Below, piece after piece: positions 45,961 through 56,813 of a stretch of DNA of 64,000 bases; the first letter of the stretch is position 1, and every line of letters begins with the position of its first letter. The stretch spans positions 1-64,000 of the forward strand of contig JAISHE010000012.1 of assembly GCA_031262745.1 (NCBI GenBank), read 5' to 3'. Origin of the DNA: Culturomica sp. (lineage in GTDB: Bacteria; Bacteroidota; Bacteroidia; Bacteroidales; Marinifilaceae). The position numbers were made by a program, and so were the translations under genes. The notes beneath the pieces were generated by a model that ran no database searches, had not been told where the DNA came from, and was given only the letters and a program-made list of their open reading frames with translations.

Positions 45961-48479
45961 AATGCTTCCTTTCTTAATTCTAATTCTGCCCAGCGGATTG
46001 CTAAAGTTATCAAATCATAGTTGCGAGGAGCTTGAAAAAGTTCATTTTTCAACTTTTCGCAAAAACCGGTAATTGCTGTATCCGATTTCTTCCTTTCTTG
46101 GAATCGGCTTAGGTAATAAATCGTGTGCCAAATATATTTTATATCACCGCGTTTCTTGATTTCTGCCAATTGCATAATCTTGTGAAGGAGAGAACGTGGT
46201 ATTTGCTCGTTTTTGCAATAGTCGTAAAAATTATTTTTCCATTGCTTTACAAAGTCAAATTCCTCGTTCCAAGAAATTGTTTCGCCAAACATACAGAAAG
46301 CATTTTTAGCGTTATTATTGAATAACTTAGCCATATCTTCGGCTTCTCCGGCTAATTGCGCCGCTTTGGATATTGGAAATTTATTGCCTACAATGGCAAT
46401 TCCACCGGAAATAGAAATATCATCTCTACCAACAAACTTTGCAAATTCTGTGCGGATTTTGTGTGCAAATTCAATCAACTTATCCCAACGACCTACAGCA
46501 AAAATATCATCGCCACCGGAATACAGGATATTTACATCATCTTTGAATTCATTGGCGTTGCGAATTGTATTAAGGTAGCCACTGAAAAACCAGTCGAGCA
46601 AGAACGACAGCGTAGCGTATGCTGCAAAACTTCTCTGCTCTTCGGGAAGTCCTTTTATGAATATGCTTCCCAGATTATCGACATCCATACGGAGCACACC
46701 GAGAAAACTTCCGCTTGACAATGCTGCAAAGTCTTTCATTTCTCCTTTTGGATTTAACGCCTGCTTGTTGCCGCCATAGAATTGGAAACCGAAAGAAACT
46801 TGTTGCCCCTGTAGTTTTTTCAAAAAGTCCGTATCGTTTATCTTTTTAATCAGCGTATAATCGGCAGAAGTAACCCTTGGTAGAGTGTCAAGCAAATAAG
46901 TATTCACGCCAAACGATATGTTATTGCATTTTACATTATTGATAAGATATGTATTGTTTTCTACACCATTTTCCATTAGTAAATAATTAGCATCTTTAAG
47001 CGTTTGCCCTAATCCGGCTTGGAATTTTACGCTATTAAGAACGTATGGCGAATCGTTATCGGAAAGGCGAGTACATTCATTCCAAGCATTCCCTACTTTT
47101 GCCTCAATACCGGTTACAGCACAGATTTTCGCATCTTTGTCGAATACTATCGGCTCAAACATCGTATCAAAACTTTGTTCGATAAGTCTTTGAAATTTTC
47201 GATTTTTTTGCTCTGTCAGTTTATCTGCAAGCGTCTTCCACAAATCGCCAATTGCCTTAACATTGTCTTTTTCAATGTGGATTTCTTTTGAGTCCGCACA
47301 ATATGCAAACGGCACATAAGCCATATTAATAGAAAGTTGTCCTTTCCAGTCGTTAAAAAGTTCCTGTTCAAATTCTTCCTTCAATTTCGCAATAGCAGCC
47401 TTTATGTTATCCGTATTCGGCAGCAGCATATAAAATTTCCCGCCGGAAGAATAAACTACATTGCCGATATTGACGTCAATATCCGGATGCGATATGATTC
47501 GCTGTATCACAGAATCCATCAAAAGTTGCAAGTAAAAAGAGCGTCCTTTCAAGCTAACCGCTGCTTTTTGTGAAGCAATATTATAGATAAATTTCTGAAT
47601 ACCTGATAAATCTCCTCCTAACAGCATCACGGGGAAAACGCCGTCATCCACTTTTATGCGTTTGGTAGTTGAATTGAATGAAAAATCGTTGGGATTTTGT
47701 TCTTGATACAGATACAAGCAATCTGCGAAAGCAGCTGTCGTCTTCAGATGCTCAAACAGACTTACATTTGCCATATCCACTGTGCTTGACGGGATGCACC
47801 ATGCGTATTTTTTTAGCAAATAAAGCAAACTGTCGGCAAATCCCTTGAAACTGTCGGTAGGTAGATTGACAAAATCTTTTTCAAAAGCGTCCCCAAGGTC
47901 TTTGTATTTTGTGTGATTATTTCCACTGTTACTTGTTATTATCTCTTTCGTGAAACATTTATCGGAAATTTCCAACGGCTGAAGCGGAAATGCGACGTTG
48001 GCATTGCCTTTGTTGATAGAATTGAAAATAGAATACAGCGGTATTTTTTTGTACTTATCATTGCCCCACTGGATATTATCCGCCTGATACTTATCTTCAT
48101 CCTTCGGTATAAAGCGATCTATACCGGCGCTCCACCAGTCGGCAAGAGAAATCAATGCCGTAAGTTCCGAATCCGGTTTATGATGATATGCTGCTAAATG
48201 AACGAGTGATTGTTCAAATTTCTGCTCATTTTCGTATTTGATGCCAAGCGTTTGTTTAAAAATATTCTTGTGCTTTTCCAAAAATTCCGCTGTCCAGATG
48301 CAATGCTGATAACCGAAATTTCCACTTTGATTGAGCGGGCAGATGTATTCCGCAAGTTTGTTTGACATTGTTGATAAGTTGCTTCCATCTGAAGACAAAC
48401 TATCGCTTGCCCGCTGATAAAACTTCCCAATGTCATGCAGCAAGGCTGCCAAATAAACATGTTCCCTGATTTTATCCAT
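45957..48479 (-). CDS. cas10: Type III-A signature protein Cas10 (Csm1)
   Basis: An 840-residue protein. The N-terminal HD nuclease domain has LLHDIGKF (His15, Asp16). The two Palm domains are present, and the second has SGGDDIFAVG (GGDD at about 655-658), the cyclase site. A likely zinc-related loop (KICAVTGIEAKVG) lies between them. HD cuts single-stranded DNA and the Palm makes cyclic oligoadenylate from ATP when target RNA is bound. Both active sites look intact, in keeping with the csm6 gene downstream. It lies 35 bp after cas6. Confidence 0.97.
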   Translation of the reverse strand: MDKIREHVYLAALLHDIGKFYQRASDSLSSDGSNLSTMSNKLAEYICPLNQSGNFGYQHCIWTAEFLEKHKNIFKQTLGIKYENEQKFEQSLVHLAAYHHKPDSELTALISLADWWSAGIDRFIPKDEDKYQADNIQWGNDKYKKIPLYSIFNSINKGNANVAFPLQPLEISDKCFTKEIITSNSGNNHTKYKDLGDAFEKDFVNLPTDSFKGFADSLLYLLKKYAWCIPSSTVDMANVSLFEHLKTTAAFADCLYLYQEQNPNDFSFNSTTKRIKVDDGVFPVMLLGGDLSGIQKFIYNIASQKAAVSLKGRSFYLQLLMDSVIQRIISHPDIDVNIGNVVYSSGGKFYMLLPNTDNIKAAIAKLKEEFEQELFNDWKGQLSINMAYVPFAYCADSKEIHIEKDNVKAIGDLWKTLADKLTEQKNRKFQRLIEQSFDTMFEPIVFDKDAKICAVTGIEAKVGNAWNECTRLSDNDSPYVLNSVKFQAGLGQTLKDANYLLMENGVENNTYLINNVKCNNISFGVNTYLLDTLPRVTSADYTLIKKINDTDFLKKLQGQQVSFGFQFYGGNKQALNPKGEMKDFAALSSGSFLGVLRMDVDNLGSIFIKGLPEEQRSFAAYATLSFLLDWFFSGYLNTIRNANEFKDDVNILYSGGDDIFAVGRWDKLIEFAHKIRTEFAKFVGRDDISISGGIAIVGNKFPISKAAQLAGEAEDMAKLFNNNAKNAFCMFGETISWNEEFDFVKQWKNNFYDYCKNEQIPRSLLHKIMQLAEIKKRGDIKYIWHTIYYLSRFQERKKSDTAITGFCEKLKNELFQAPRNYDLITLAIRWAELELRKEAL

Positions 48480-48514
48480 ATTATCTTTATTTTTAATTTA
48501 CTCATTATTAACCG

Positions 48515-49183
48515 CTAATCACTCATTCTCACCACCGTCCCAAACCCGTGGCTTGCTCCTTTTCCCAGCCCGATAAAGTTCGGCAGCGACACATTGCTTT
48601 TGAATCGCACGTCGAAAGCCGCCAACTTCACGTCCTTGTAACGCATCGGCGACAGTGGCTGTACGTCGGTAATCGTGCAACTGACTTCCTGCTCGAAATG
48701 CACACCCACGCCCTTGGCAAACGATAAGATATTACCGGTAAGGATTTTCTCCATCTGCTCCAAACGCTTTTTCAGACCCTCGGTCTGCTGATAGAGCGCA
48801 TAATTGTCGCTGTTGAACGGCAACCATTTCCGCAGGGAATAGCTAAATTCGCTGTTCCAAACCTGCACCAAAGTCTGCTCGGCTTTCATCGTGTCGATTT
48901 CGAGCAGCGTTTCTTTCCTGCCCAGCACCACGCGTTGCTGGATATGACCAAAAAACTCACCAACGGCTTCCGTTCCTTCTTCGATACAGACCAGCGCCGC
49001 CCGCCGGTTGATGCGTTTGTATTGAATAAGCGGATAAGCATAACGAAGACCTTCGTCTGTATGGTTATGAAACAGCACATTATTGCTTTGCAATAAGGCA
49101 TTGACAGCGCCGCGAAAAGCCGAAATTCCGGTTTGTGGCAATTCATTTCTAAATTTTATTAGTAATACTCTGATTTTTTCCAT
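48515..49183 (-). CDS. cas6: CRISPR RNA-processing endonuclease Cas6
   Basis: A 222-residue protein. It has the RAMP fold start IRVLLIKFRNEL, the region with histidines HNHTDEG (39-41) that may hold the catalytic residue, and the C-terminal glycine-rich loop GLGKGASHGFG (about 205-215). It cuts the precursor crRNA in each repeat. It is the first gene of the operon, ahead of cas10, with a promoter-like box about 65 bp upstream. Confidence 0.88.
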   Translation of the reverse strand: MEKIRVLLIKFRNELPQTGISAFRGAVNALLQSNNVLFHNHTDEGLRYAYPLIQYKRINRRAALVCIEEGTEAVGEFFGHIQQRVVLGRKETLLEIDTMKAEQTLVQVWNSEFSYSLRKWLPFNSDNYALYQQTEGLKKRLEQMEKILTGNILSFAKGVGVHFEQEVSCTITDVQPLSPMRYKDVKLAAFDVRFKSNVSLPNFIGLGKGASHGFGTVVRMSD

Positions 49184-49246
49184 AGATTATTAGAATAATA
49201 AACTAAAATATTTTTTTATGATATGATTTATCCAATAAGATAGGGT

Positions 49247-49255
49247 ACAAAGATA
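49247..49255 (-). promoter_or_regulatory. -7 box of the cas operon promoter
   Basis: On the minus strand TATCTTTGT matches TAnnTTTG and lies 63 bp before the cas6 ATG. No TTG at ideal spacing is seen upstream. Confidence 0.65.
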
Positions 49256-49594
49256 ATAAAATCCATTACTTTGGAAATAATGAATAAATATATTTGAGTC
49301 ATTATTTAGTATAATATATAATGACATTTATTATCTTGTAGTTAAGATAGAGTGTTTAATCTAACTAATAACAATCAATATTATAAAATATATTGAGTTC
49401 TGTTTGTAAGGAATATAATAATAAAAACAAAAGGTTGATAAAAGAAAAAACGTTCTGACAACCTTTTGCATTGTACCACCTATAAATTCCGGTTCAGGTT
49501 TCTTTTGGGTGGTATTATTTTTACATTTGTGGGAGCATGAAAAGGGTAGTGGTGATTGCGACCGGAGTTCCGTAGTTTGTTATAGACAGACGTC

Positions 49595-49626
49595 AAAAAA
49601 AATGTCGGCAGTAAAAACTGCCGACA
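49595..49626 (-). terminator. Rho-independent terminator after gapA
   Basis: tgtcggcag and ctgccgaca pair over 9 bp around taaaaa. On the minus strand eight T follow (49595-49602). Confidence 0.85.
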
Positions 49627-49668
49627 CCCAAATATTATAAATTATTAATCAAAATGAAAGAATCTATC

Positions 49669-50694
<1,026 letters not shown>

Positions 50695-50708
50695 TTATAA
50701 ATTTATTA

Positions 50709-50831
50709 TTAAATAGTTGATGTCGCAACCTGCGAATATGCCGGACATTTTTTATCAACACCGCATGAACATAAAGTTGCAACGGCTATTAAAGCCAAAG
50801 CTATATAAACGTATATTTTCTTGTTTTTCAT
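50709..50831 (-). CDS. Small lipoprotein of 40 residues
   Basis: A short gene between the promoter and gapA. It starts ATG at 50831, has a Lys-rich n-region, a hydrophobic core, and a lipobox LCSC with Cys23 as the lipidation site, then a mature peptide of about 18 residues (GVDKKCPAYSQV and so on). Small lipoproteins with a KKCPAY-like body are common in Bacteroidales next to core genes. Its role is unknown. It reads in the same direction as gapA. Confidence 0.75.
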   Translation of the reverse strand: MKNKKIYVYIALALIAVATLCSCGVDKKCPAYSQVATSTI

Positions 50832-50863
50832 AAACTTACCTCTTTTGGGTTAAATTTGAACGT

Positions 50864-50895
50864 GCAAATATAGTTAAAAGAGAGGAAATACACAA
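50864..50895 (-). promoter_or_regulatory. Promoter of the small lipoprotein-gapA unit
   Basis: On the minus strand TATATTTGC (50864-50872) is preceded by TTG (50893-50895) with a 20-bp gap, a full Bacteroidota -33/-7 promoter. Confidence 0.8.
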
Positions 50896-51053
50896 ATACT
50901 TATACGCTATCAAGTGGGACTTGTTATGTGTTTTGTTAAAAATATTTATCCGATGTGGATTGTGGAGTAATTTAGTTTAAACGAGTTTTGTTTTTTAATC
51001 TATTATTTATTAGTTTTTGGGCATCTTATAATATACTAACTAAACCTGAAAAT

Positions 51054-51422
51054 ATGGCTCAATTCTTTCCAACAAATCATCCTTTACTTTCAATAAAGCA
51101 TGGAGGATGTTATTTCGTGTATAAACAGGAGAATATATTGTATATCAAAGCATCCGGAAGTTATTCGTTGTTCACTATGACAGATAAGCGTACCGTAACA
51201 GCTACTTTTAATCTTTCCGAGATAAGAGGTAAATTGTCGGAAGATATTTTTATTCGTGTGCATCGTTCGGTGATACTTAATATTAATCATGTAACTAAAT
51301 TTGTAGGAAATGTTATATTTGTCAATGATGAATATTTTCCGGTGGGTCGCAAGTTTCGTAAACCTCTTTTGCAACGACTTAATCTCTTAGGTAATTCCAA
51401 TCGTTTGTTTGTCAGAGAATAA
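51054..51422 (+). CDS. Stand-alone LytTR DNA-binding protein
   Basis: A protein of 122 residues from the ATG at 51054; an in-frame start 66 bp upstream at 50988 would add an AT-rich, implausible N-terminus. The LytTR domain fills residues about 20-120 with ILYIKASGSYSLF, RVHRSVILNINHV and FPVGRKFRKPL. Such proteins bind direct repeats in promoters and regulate transcription. No receiver domain or histidine kinase gene is adjacent, so input is unclear. Confidence 0.85.
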   Translation: MAQFFPTNHPLLSIKHGGCYFVYKQENILYIKASGSYSLFTMTDKRTVTATFNLSEIRGKLSEDIFIRVHRSVILNINHVTKFVGNVIFVNDEYFPVGRKFRKPLLQRLNLLGNSNRLFVRE

Positions 51423-51496
51423 TAGAGTAATTATACTATTTATTCGTTATTGCCGAAAATTTCCTCTAAATTTGTGGGGCAAAAAAATGTAAGAAT

Positions 51497-52267
51497 ATGA
51501 TTCTACGGGCAGAAAACTTAGTAAAAAAATATAAAAGCAGAACCGTTGTAAAAGACGTTTCGGTGGAAGTGGAACAGGGTGAAATTGTAGGACTGCTTGG
51601 ACCCAACGGTGCCGGTAAAACCACTTCTTTTTATATGATTGTCGGTTTGATTACGCCTAACGGCGGACGTATTTTTCTTGATAACAGAGAAATTACTAAG
51701 GAACCTGTTTATCGTCGTGCGCAGTTTGGTGTGGGTTATCTTGCGCAGGAGGCTTCCGTATTTCGTCGTTTGAGCGTTGAAGATAATATCAAAGCGGTTT
51801 TAGAAATGACCAAGATGCCTAAATCGGAACAAAATCAACGGCTTGAAGAGATGCTTGATGAGTTCGGTTTGCAACACATACGTAAAAGTCTCGGTATACA
51901 GTTGTCGGGAGGCGAAAGACGGCGCACGGAGATTGCACGTGCTTTGTCGATACGTCCCAAGTTTATTTTGCTTGACGAACCTTTTGCAGGTGTTGACCCT
52001 ATTGCGGTTGAAGACATTCAAAATATTGTAAGTAAACTCAAGGAAAAGAATATAGGTATATTGATAACCGACCATAATGTTCAGGAAACGCTTTCAATCA
52101 CAGATAGGGCGTATTTGCTCTATGACGGACGTATATTGCAGGCGGGAACTGCCGAGCAATTGGCAGATGATCCGGAAGTTAGGCGAGTGTATTTGGGAAG
52201 TAATTTTGAACTTCGTAAGAAAAAGAAACCCGACCAATCTTCCGTCCCTGATGAATTAATTCTTTGA
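51497..52267 (+). CDS. lptB: LPS export ABC transporter ATPase
   Basis: A 256-residue ATPase with Walker [11 protein letters not shown]-loop [18 protein letters not shown], signature [15 protein letters not shown], and Walker [14 protein letters not shown]. The [11 protein letters not shown] stretch and the C-terminal region are characteristic of LptB, which powers LPS extraction from the inner membrane with LptFG. A -7-like TAAATTTGT lies at 51467-51475. Its 3' end overlaps hydF by 12 bp on the other strand. Confidence 0.95.
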   Translation: MILRAENLVKKYKSRTVVKDVSVEVEQGEIVGLLGPNGAGKTTSFYMIVGLITPNGGRIFLDNREITKEPVYRRAQFGVGYLAQEASVFRRLSVEDNIKAVLEMTKMPKSEQNQRLEEMLDEFGLQHIRKSLGIQLSGGERRRTEIARALSIRPKFILLDEPFAGVDPIAVEDIQNIVSKLKEKNIGILITDHNVQETLSITDRAYLLYDGRILQAGTAEQLADDPEVRRVYLGSNFELRKKKKPDQSSVPDELIL

Positions 52268-53443
52268 TTGAAAGATTTCGACACTTCTTTCAAAAATTCC
52301 GTTCATAAATGCGATAGCCATTCCGTAGTTGCTCACGGGGGTGTGGCTTTCAACAAAAGGTGAGATGCGCCTGCGCAGTTGTTGAGGTGTAACCATGCAG
52401 CCTCCGCATTGTATGACAAGAGAGTATTTTTCAAAATCCTCTATCGGTGATAAGCCCGAAATAAATGTAAAATTAAGCTTCTTGCCGGTGTATCTACCGA
52501 GCATGGCAGGCAATTTCACCCTTCCTATATCTTCGCATGAAACTTGGTGGGAGCAGGATTCCATGATCAGAACATTATCACCGTCTAATAAACCGTCAAT
52601 TCTACGAGTGCCTGCAATGTATTCTTCAAAATAGCCTTTATGACGAGCCATTATTATGCTGAAACTTGTGAGAGGAATTTCGAGAGGTAGTGTATCTGAA
52701 ACATGTTTGAACACCTGACTGTCGGTAACGGCAAGGCGTGGATATAATCCTGTGTGTGAAAGAAAATGGGGCAGTTCTTCCGGTTGCAACGTGATGGCAA
52801 TGCAATGATTGTCGAGCACATCACGCATCACTTGCACCTGCGGTAATATAAGCCTGCCTGTCGGTGCCTCCGAATCAATCGGCGCAATCAACAAAACGAT
52901 ATCATTCTTTTTAAGCAAATCGCCAAGCATAGGTGGCGTTTTTTCATTTTCATCAAGCTGCAGATTTTTAATAGCTTCGATTATCAAATCGGGATTGGAA
53001 TCAGCTACGGAAAAGTCGATGACTTTCTTTTTATATTTCTGTTCCAACTTTTCTTTAAGAGTAGGGTTGAGCGGTGTTTGGTCGCATTTATTGTGTACCA
53101 TTATAAAAGGTATATCCTTTGAAATCATAAACTCGCAGATCTCCTTTTCGGGTGCATCAAATTTATTGTCGGTGAACACAAAAACAGCAATGTCCGATTG
53201 TAAAAGCGATTGTTTTGTTTTTGAAATTCGTTGAGTGCCGAGTTCGCCGAAATCGTCAATACCGGCAGTATCTACCAAAACGGCATTTGCAAATCCGGGT
53301 ATTTCGTAGCTTTTTTTAACTGGGTCGGTTGTAGTCCCCGGCGTATCCGAAACAATGGCTACGTTTTGACCGGTAATCAGGTTCATCATGGAACTTTTAC
53401 CTGCGTTTCGTCTTCCGACAAATGCAATGTAGAGTTTTTTCAT
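52256..53443 (-). CDS. hydF: [FeFe] hydrogenase H-cluster maturation GTPase
   Basis: A 395-residue protein. GTPase motifs are [30 protein letters not shown] and HNKCD. The C-terminal cluster-binding domain has CSH and CGGC ligands (CxH...CxxC), plus the adjoining dimerisation segment. HydF is the scaffold on which the 2Fe subcluster is built before transfer to the hydrogenase. The partners HydE and HydG and the hydrogenase are not in this window. Its presence implies hydrogen metabolism under anoxic conditions. Confidence 0.95.
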   Translation of the reverse strand: MKKLYIAFVGRRNAGKSSMMNLITGQNVAIVSDTPGTTTDPVKKSYEIPGFANAVLVDTAGIDDFGELGTQRISKTKQSLLQSDIAVFVFTDNKFDAPEKEICEFMISKDIPFIMVHNKCDQTPLNPTLKEKLEQKYKKKVIDFSVADSNPDLIIEAIKNLQLDENEKTPPMLGDLLKKNDIVLLIAPIDSEAPTGRLILPQVQVMRDVLDNHCIAITLQPEELPHFLSHTGLYPRLAVTDSQVFKHVSDTLPLEIPLTSFSIIMARHKGYFEEYIAGTRRIDGLLDGDNVLIMESCSHQVSCEDIGRVKLPAMLGRYTGKKLNFTFISGLSPIEDFEKYSLVIQCGGCMVTPQQLRRRISPFVESHTPVSNYGMAIAFMNGIFERSVEIFQSKN

Positions 53444-53485
53444 TTGTTTTTATTTAATTGTCTCGTATTTTGTGATGCTGTTAGT

Positions 53486-53494
53486 GCAAAATTA
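53486..53494 (-). promoter_or_regulatory. -7 box of the hydF promoter
   Basis: On the minus strand TAATTTTGC, 43 bp before the hydF ATG. Confidence 0.6.
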
Positions 53495-53591
53495 GGAATA
53501 ATTTCACCTTAGTTAAATAATGGGTTCACTTTTTTACAATTATTACGTAGAAAATCGACAAACTTGTTTTCATTTTTCCGGCTCATTTTTA

Positions 53592-55790
53592 ATGATGAAA
53601 AAATTATTTATCCTTATCGCTCTTGTGCTTTGTATTTTGGCGGATGTTTCTGCCGAGCGCAAAAAGGTGGGGCTTGTTTTGAGCGGTGGCGGGGCAAAGG
53701 GAGTTGCTCATATAGGGGTGATTAAAGTGTTGGAAGAAGCCGGAATACCTATAGATTATATTGCCGGCACGAGCATGGGAGCAATCATCGGAGGGTTGTA
53801 CTCAATAGGTTACGATTCTAAATACTTAGATAGTCTTGTGAGAAATCAAAATTGGACATTTGTTCTCAGCGATATGGTTTATCGCCACAACCAACCTTTT
53901 TCTCAGAAGGAGCGCAACGAATTGTATTTGCTTTCGGTGCCCATTTTCGGTAAGTCGGTGATTGATATTCCGGTTGGTTTTGTTGGCGGTCAAAACGTCA
54001 ACAATCTTTTCACGGAACTAACCTATGGTTATCAAGACAGCATGTCGTTCAAAGATCTGCCGATACCATACGCTTGTGTGGCAACGAATTTACTTGACGG
54101 TAGCGAAATGGTTTTGGAAAGCGGCATACTTCATTCGGCAATGCGTGCGAGCATGGCAATTCCGGGAGTATTTGCTCCTGTGATGATTGATTCGGTTATG
54201 CTCGTAGACGGCGGTATATCGAATAATTTTCCTGTTGACGTTGTTAGACGAATGGGTGCGGAGATTGTTATAGGTGTTGATGTTTCTTCGGAATTGCAGG
54301 ATGTTTCGGAATTGAATTCCGCTTTAAGCGTGCTTGAACAATTAATATCCTTTCTCGGAATGGAAACTTACAATAAAAATCGTAAAGCCACCGATATTTA
54401 TATGCAACCCGATATAGAACCTTATTCTGCCGCAAGCTTCGACCACGAAGCGATAGACACTCTCATTAGGAGAGGTGAGGAGGTTGCTCGCTCTCAATGG
54501 AATGAAATAATTAAGTTGAAAGAACTAATCGGTATTTCGGAGAGTGAAAAAATCAATACTCAAAAGCCTTATAAATATGTGTATGTGGACACTATTTACA
54601 TAAATTCCGTAAGCGTCGAAGGTGTTGCAAGTTCCGAAGCCCAATGGCTGCGTCGCAAATATGATATAGATGAAAAATGCAGGATGTCCGTAAAAGATTT
54701 GCGTAAGAAAGTAGACATGTTGTATGCCACGGGTTCATTCTCTTATGTTAATTATTCGGTTACCAACAGCAAAGAAGCCGGTAAAAAAGATGTTATCCTT
54801 ACGGTGAAGCCCAAGCGTGGTAATCTTCTGAATATCGGTTTCCGTTTTGATAATGAAGATAAGGCGGCACTTCTTTTGAATACTACAATAACTCCCCGCA
54901 GATTGCCTAATATGCAATTTGAATTGACCGGCAGATTAAGCGTCAATCCCTATGTTCGCACGGATTTTTATATCGGCAACAGCCTAAAACGAAAGTTGGG
55001 AATTTCTTACATGTATAAATACAACGATATTGATTTGTATGAAAAGGGTAAAAAGACAGACAATTTAACTTATTCCTACCATTTTGGCGAACTTAGTTTT
55101 GCAGACCTTTATATAAGTAATTTCAAATTTCTTTTAAGTTGTCGTTATGAGGCTTATAACTTGGATGACTATCTGACTTCCAACGATAAGATGCGCAACA
55201 TGCGTAAATATTCCGACTATTTCAGCTACAATGTTCGCACGCTTTACGACACCTACGATAAAAAGTATTACCCCAATATGGGAATAGGTTTTAAAGCCGG
55301 TTATTCATTATACACCGATGATTTACTTGATTTTGAGAAGACGTTTTCTGCAATCAATATGAATTTTGCTTCTGCTCTTTCTTTGACAAATCGTTTTTGT
55401 GTGTTGCCGGAAATTAATGGTAGGATACTTATAGGAGATGACATACCTTTTGTGTATCAAAACTTTGCCGGCGGTATGGTTGCAAGCCGTTATCTCCGTC
55501 AGCAACTTGCTTTTAGAGGTGTGCGCTATTTGGAAAAATTCGACAATGTTTTAATCGAAGGAGGCTTGCAGCTGCGCTATCGCATGGGCAGTCGCCACTA
55601 TTTTCATGTGGCAGGCAATTATATGGTTAACGATAATAATTTTTTCAGCATATTCGACGGTAGCACGGTTATAGGTGCATCCTTAGGTTATTCCTACGAT
55701 TTGTTGATAGGTCCTATGGATATTGTTTTTAGCATTTCCGACAGAGATAATAAATTGGGATTTTACTTTGACTTGGGTTATTTTTTCTAA
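53592..55790 (+). CDS. Patatin-like phospholipase fused to an Omp85-type barrel
   Basis: A protein of 732 residues from ATG 53592, which starts a signal peptide (MMKKLFILIALVLC); an in-frame ATG 72 bp upstream lacks this. The patatin domain has the oxyanion GGGAKG, the nucleophile GTSMG and the dyad DGG (LVDGGISNN). A POTRA-like domain follows (about 330-400), then a beta-barrel to the end (ending FYFDLGYFF). The enzyme side would face the periplasm, with the barrel in the outer membrane, as in PlpD-like proteins. Confidence 0.88.
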   Translation: MMKKLFILIALVLCILADVSAERKKVGLVLSGGGAKGVAHIGVIKVLEEAGIPIDYIAGTSMGAIIGGLYSIGYDSKYLDSLVRNQNWTFVLSDMVYRHNQPFSQKERNELYLLSVPIFGKSVIDIPVGFVGGQNVNNLFTELTYGYQDSMSFKDLPIPYACVATNLLDGSEMVLESGILHSAMRASMAIPGVFAPVMIDSVMLVDGGISNNFPVDVVRRMGAEIVIGVDVSSELQDVSELNSALSVLEQLISFLGMETYNKNRKATDIYMQPDIEPYSAASFDHEAIDTLIRRGEEVARSQWNEIIKLKELIGISESEKINTQKPYKYVYVDTIYINSVSVEGVASSEAQWLRRKYDIDEKCRMSVKDLRKKVDMLYATGSFSYVNYSVTNSKEAGKKDVILTVKPKRGNLLNIGFRFDNEDKAALLLNTTITPRRLPNMQFELTGRLSVNPYVRTDFYIGNSLKRKLGISYMYKYNDIDLYEKGKKTDNLTYSYHFGELSFADLYISNFKFLLSCRYEAYNLDDYLTSNDKMRNMRKYSDYFSYNVRTLYDTYDKKYYPNMGIGFKAGYSLYTDDLLDFEKTFSAINMNFASALSLTNRFCVLPEINGRILIGDDIPFVYQNFAGGMVASRYLRQQLAFRGVRYLEKFDNVLIEGGLQLRYRMGSRHYFHVAGNYMVNDNNFFSIFDGSTVIGASLGYSYDLLIGPMDIVFSISDRDNKLGFYFDLGYFF

Positions 55791-55820
55791 TTTTGAAGCA
55801 TATTTTAATTCAAATGATTT

Positions 55821-56804
55821 ATGCGTTTAATATTGCTTGCCTTTTCTTTGATTTGTCTTTTCGGGTGCAATGAGTTGAAGTATAATTATATGAACGGTAA
55901 GGTTTTCGGCACTTATTACAGTGTTGTCTACCGGTCAGACAAGTCTTTAGATTCTGCAATCATTATGCAAATGCGGAAAGTTGATAATTCTCTTTCTATT
56001 TTTAATCCTAATTCCACTATTTCTAAAATTAATAATTCTTTGGAAAGCGAAACGGATTCGCTTATGGACATTATTTTACCTGTAGCTCTGAATGTGTATA
56101 CGGCAACCAACGGGGCATTCGACATGACGGTCGGTAAATTAGTGAATGCTTGGGGCTTCGGCTATCGCAATGAGGAAATACCTTCCCAAGCTAAGATTGA
56201 TTCTCTTCTCAGGTTTACCGGCATGGACAAACTGCACATTGAAACGGGCAAAGTGGTCAAGAATAACGAGGCTGTTGAATTGGACGGAGGAGCGATAGCC
56301 AAAGGTTTGGGGGTGGATTTGGTGGCGGAATATCTGGAAAGTATGGGAGTGGAAAACTACATGGTGGATATAGGCGGAGAAGTGAGAGTGAAAGGGGAGA
56401 GCGAAAAACGTCGTAAATGGCGAATAGGTATAGATAAACCTCAGGATAACCTTGCAACGAGGGAAATATCCGTATTGTTGCAACTGTCCGAAGGTGCGCT
56501 TGCCACTTCCGGCAACTACCGTAATTTCTACACCAAAGACGGTAAGAAATATGCCCACACTATTGACCCTCGCACCGGTCAACCTGTACAAACGGACATA
56601 ATCAGTTCCACCGTTTATGCTAAAAGTTGCATGATTGCCGACGCTTATGCTACGGCTTTTATGGTGATGGGATTGGATAAAAGCTACAAACTCGTGGAAG
56701 CGGACACTGCGCTTGAAGCCTGTTTTATGTATGAACAAAACGACACAGTGAAAATCCGTATGACGGAGGGTTTTAAGAAACTTGTCTTAAAAGACGTGTA
56801 TTAA
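55821..56804 (+). CDS. apbE: FAD:protein FMN transferase (ApbE family lipoprotein)
   Basis: A 327-residue protein with a lipobox (LFGC, Cys16). Family marks are ELDGGAIAKGLGVD, NYMVDIGGEVRVKG, GALATSGNYRNFY, HTIDPRTGQP and MIADAYATAFMVMG. It attaches FMN to Thr or Ser of periplasmic subunits of Nqr or Rnf complexes. It is followed after 9 bp by an outer-membrane barrel gene. Confidence 0.94.
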   Translation: MRLILLAFSLICLFGCNELKYNYMNGKVFGTYYSVVYRSDKSLDSAIIMQMRKVDNSLSIFNPNSTISKINNSLESETDSLMDIILPVALNVYTATNGAFDMTVGKLVNAWGFGYRNEEIPSQAKIDSLLRFTGMDKLHIETGKVVKNNEAVELDGGAIAKGLGVDLVAEYLESMGVENYMVDIGGEVRVKGESEKRRKWRIGIDKPQDNLATREISVLLQLSEGALATSGNYRNFYTKDGKKYAHTIDPRTGQPVQTDIISSTVYAKSCMIADAYATAFMVMGLDKSYKLVEADTALEACFMYEQNDTVKIRMTEGFKKLVLKDVY

Positions 56805-56813
56805 AAGGAGACA

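Larger units (their letters stand above)
49184..49668. other. Intergenic region upstream of cas6 and downstream of gapA
   Basis: A 485-bp region with no long gene. The cas promoter box lies at 49247-49255. A 10-bp inverted repeat caaaaggttg/caaccttttg (49428-49468) and a second dyad, ccacc...ggtgg (about 49480-49514), are present. On the plus strand TACATTTGT (49522-49530) is followed at 49536 by a 12-codon frame MKRVVVIATGVP that stops early, perhaps a gene remnant. Confidence 0.6.
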
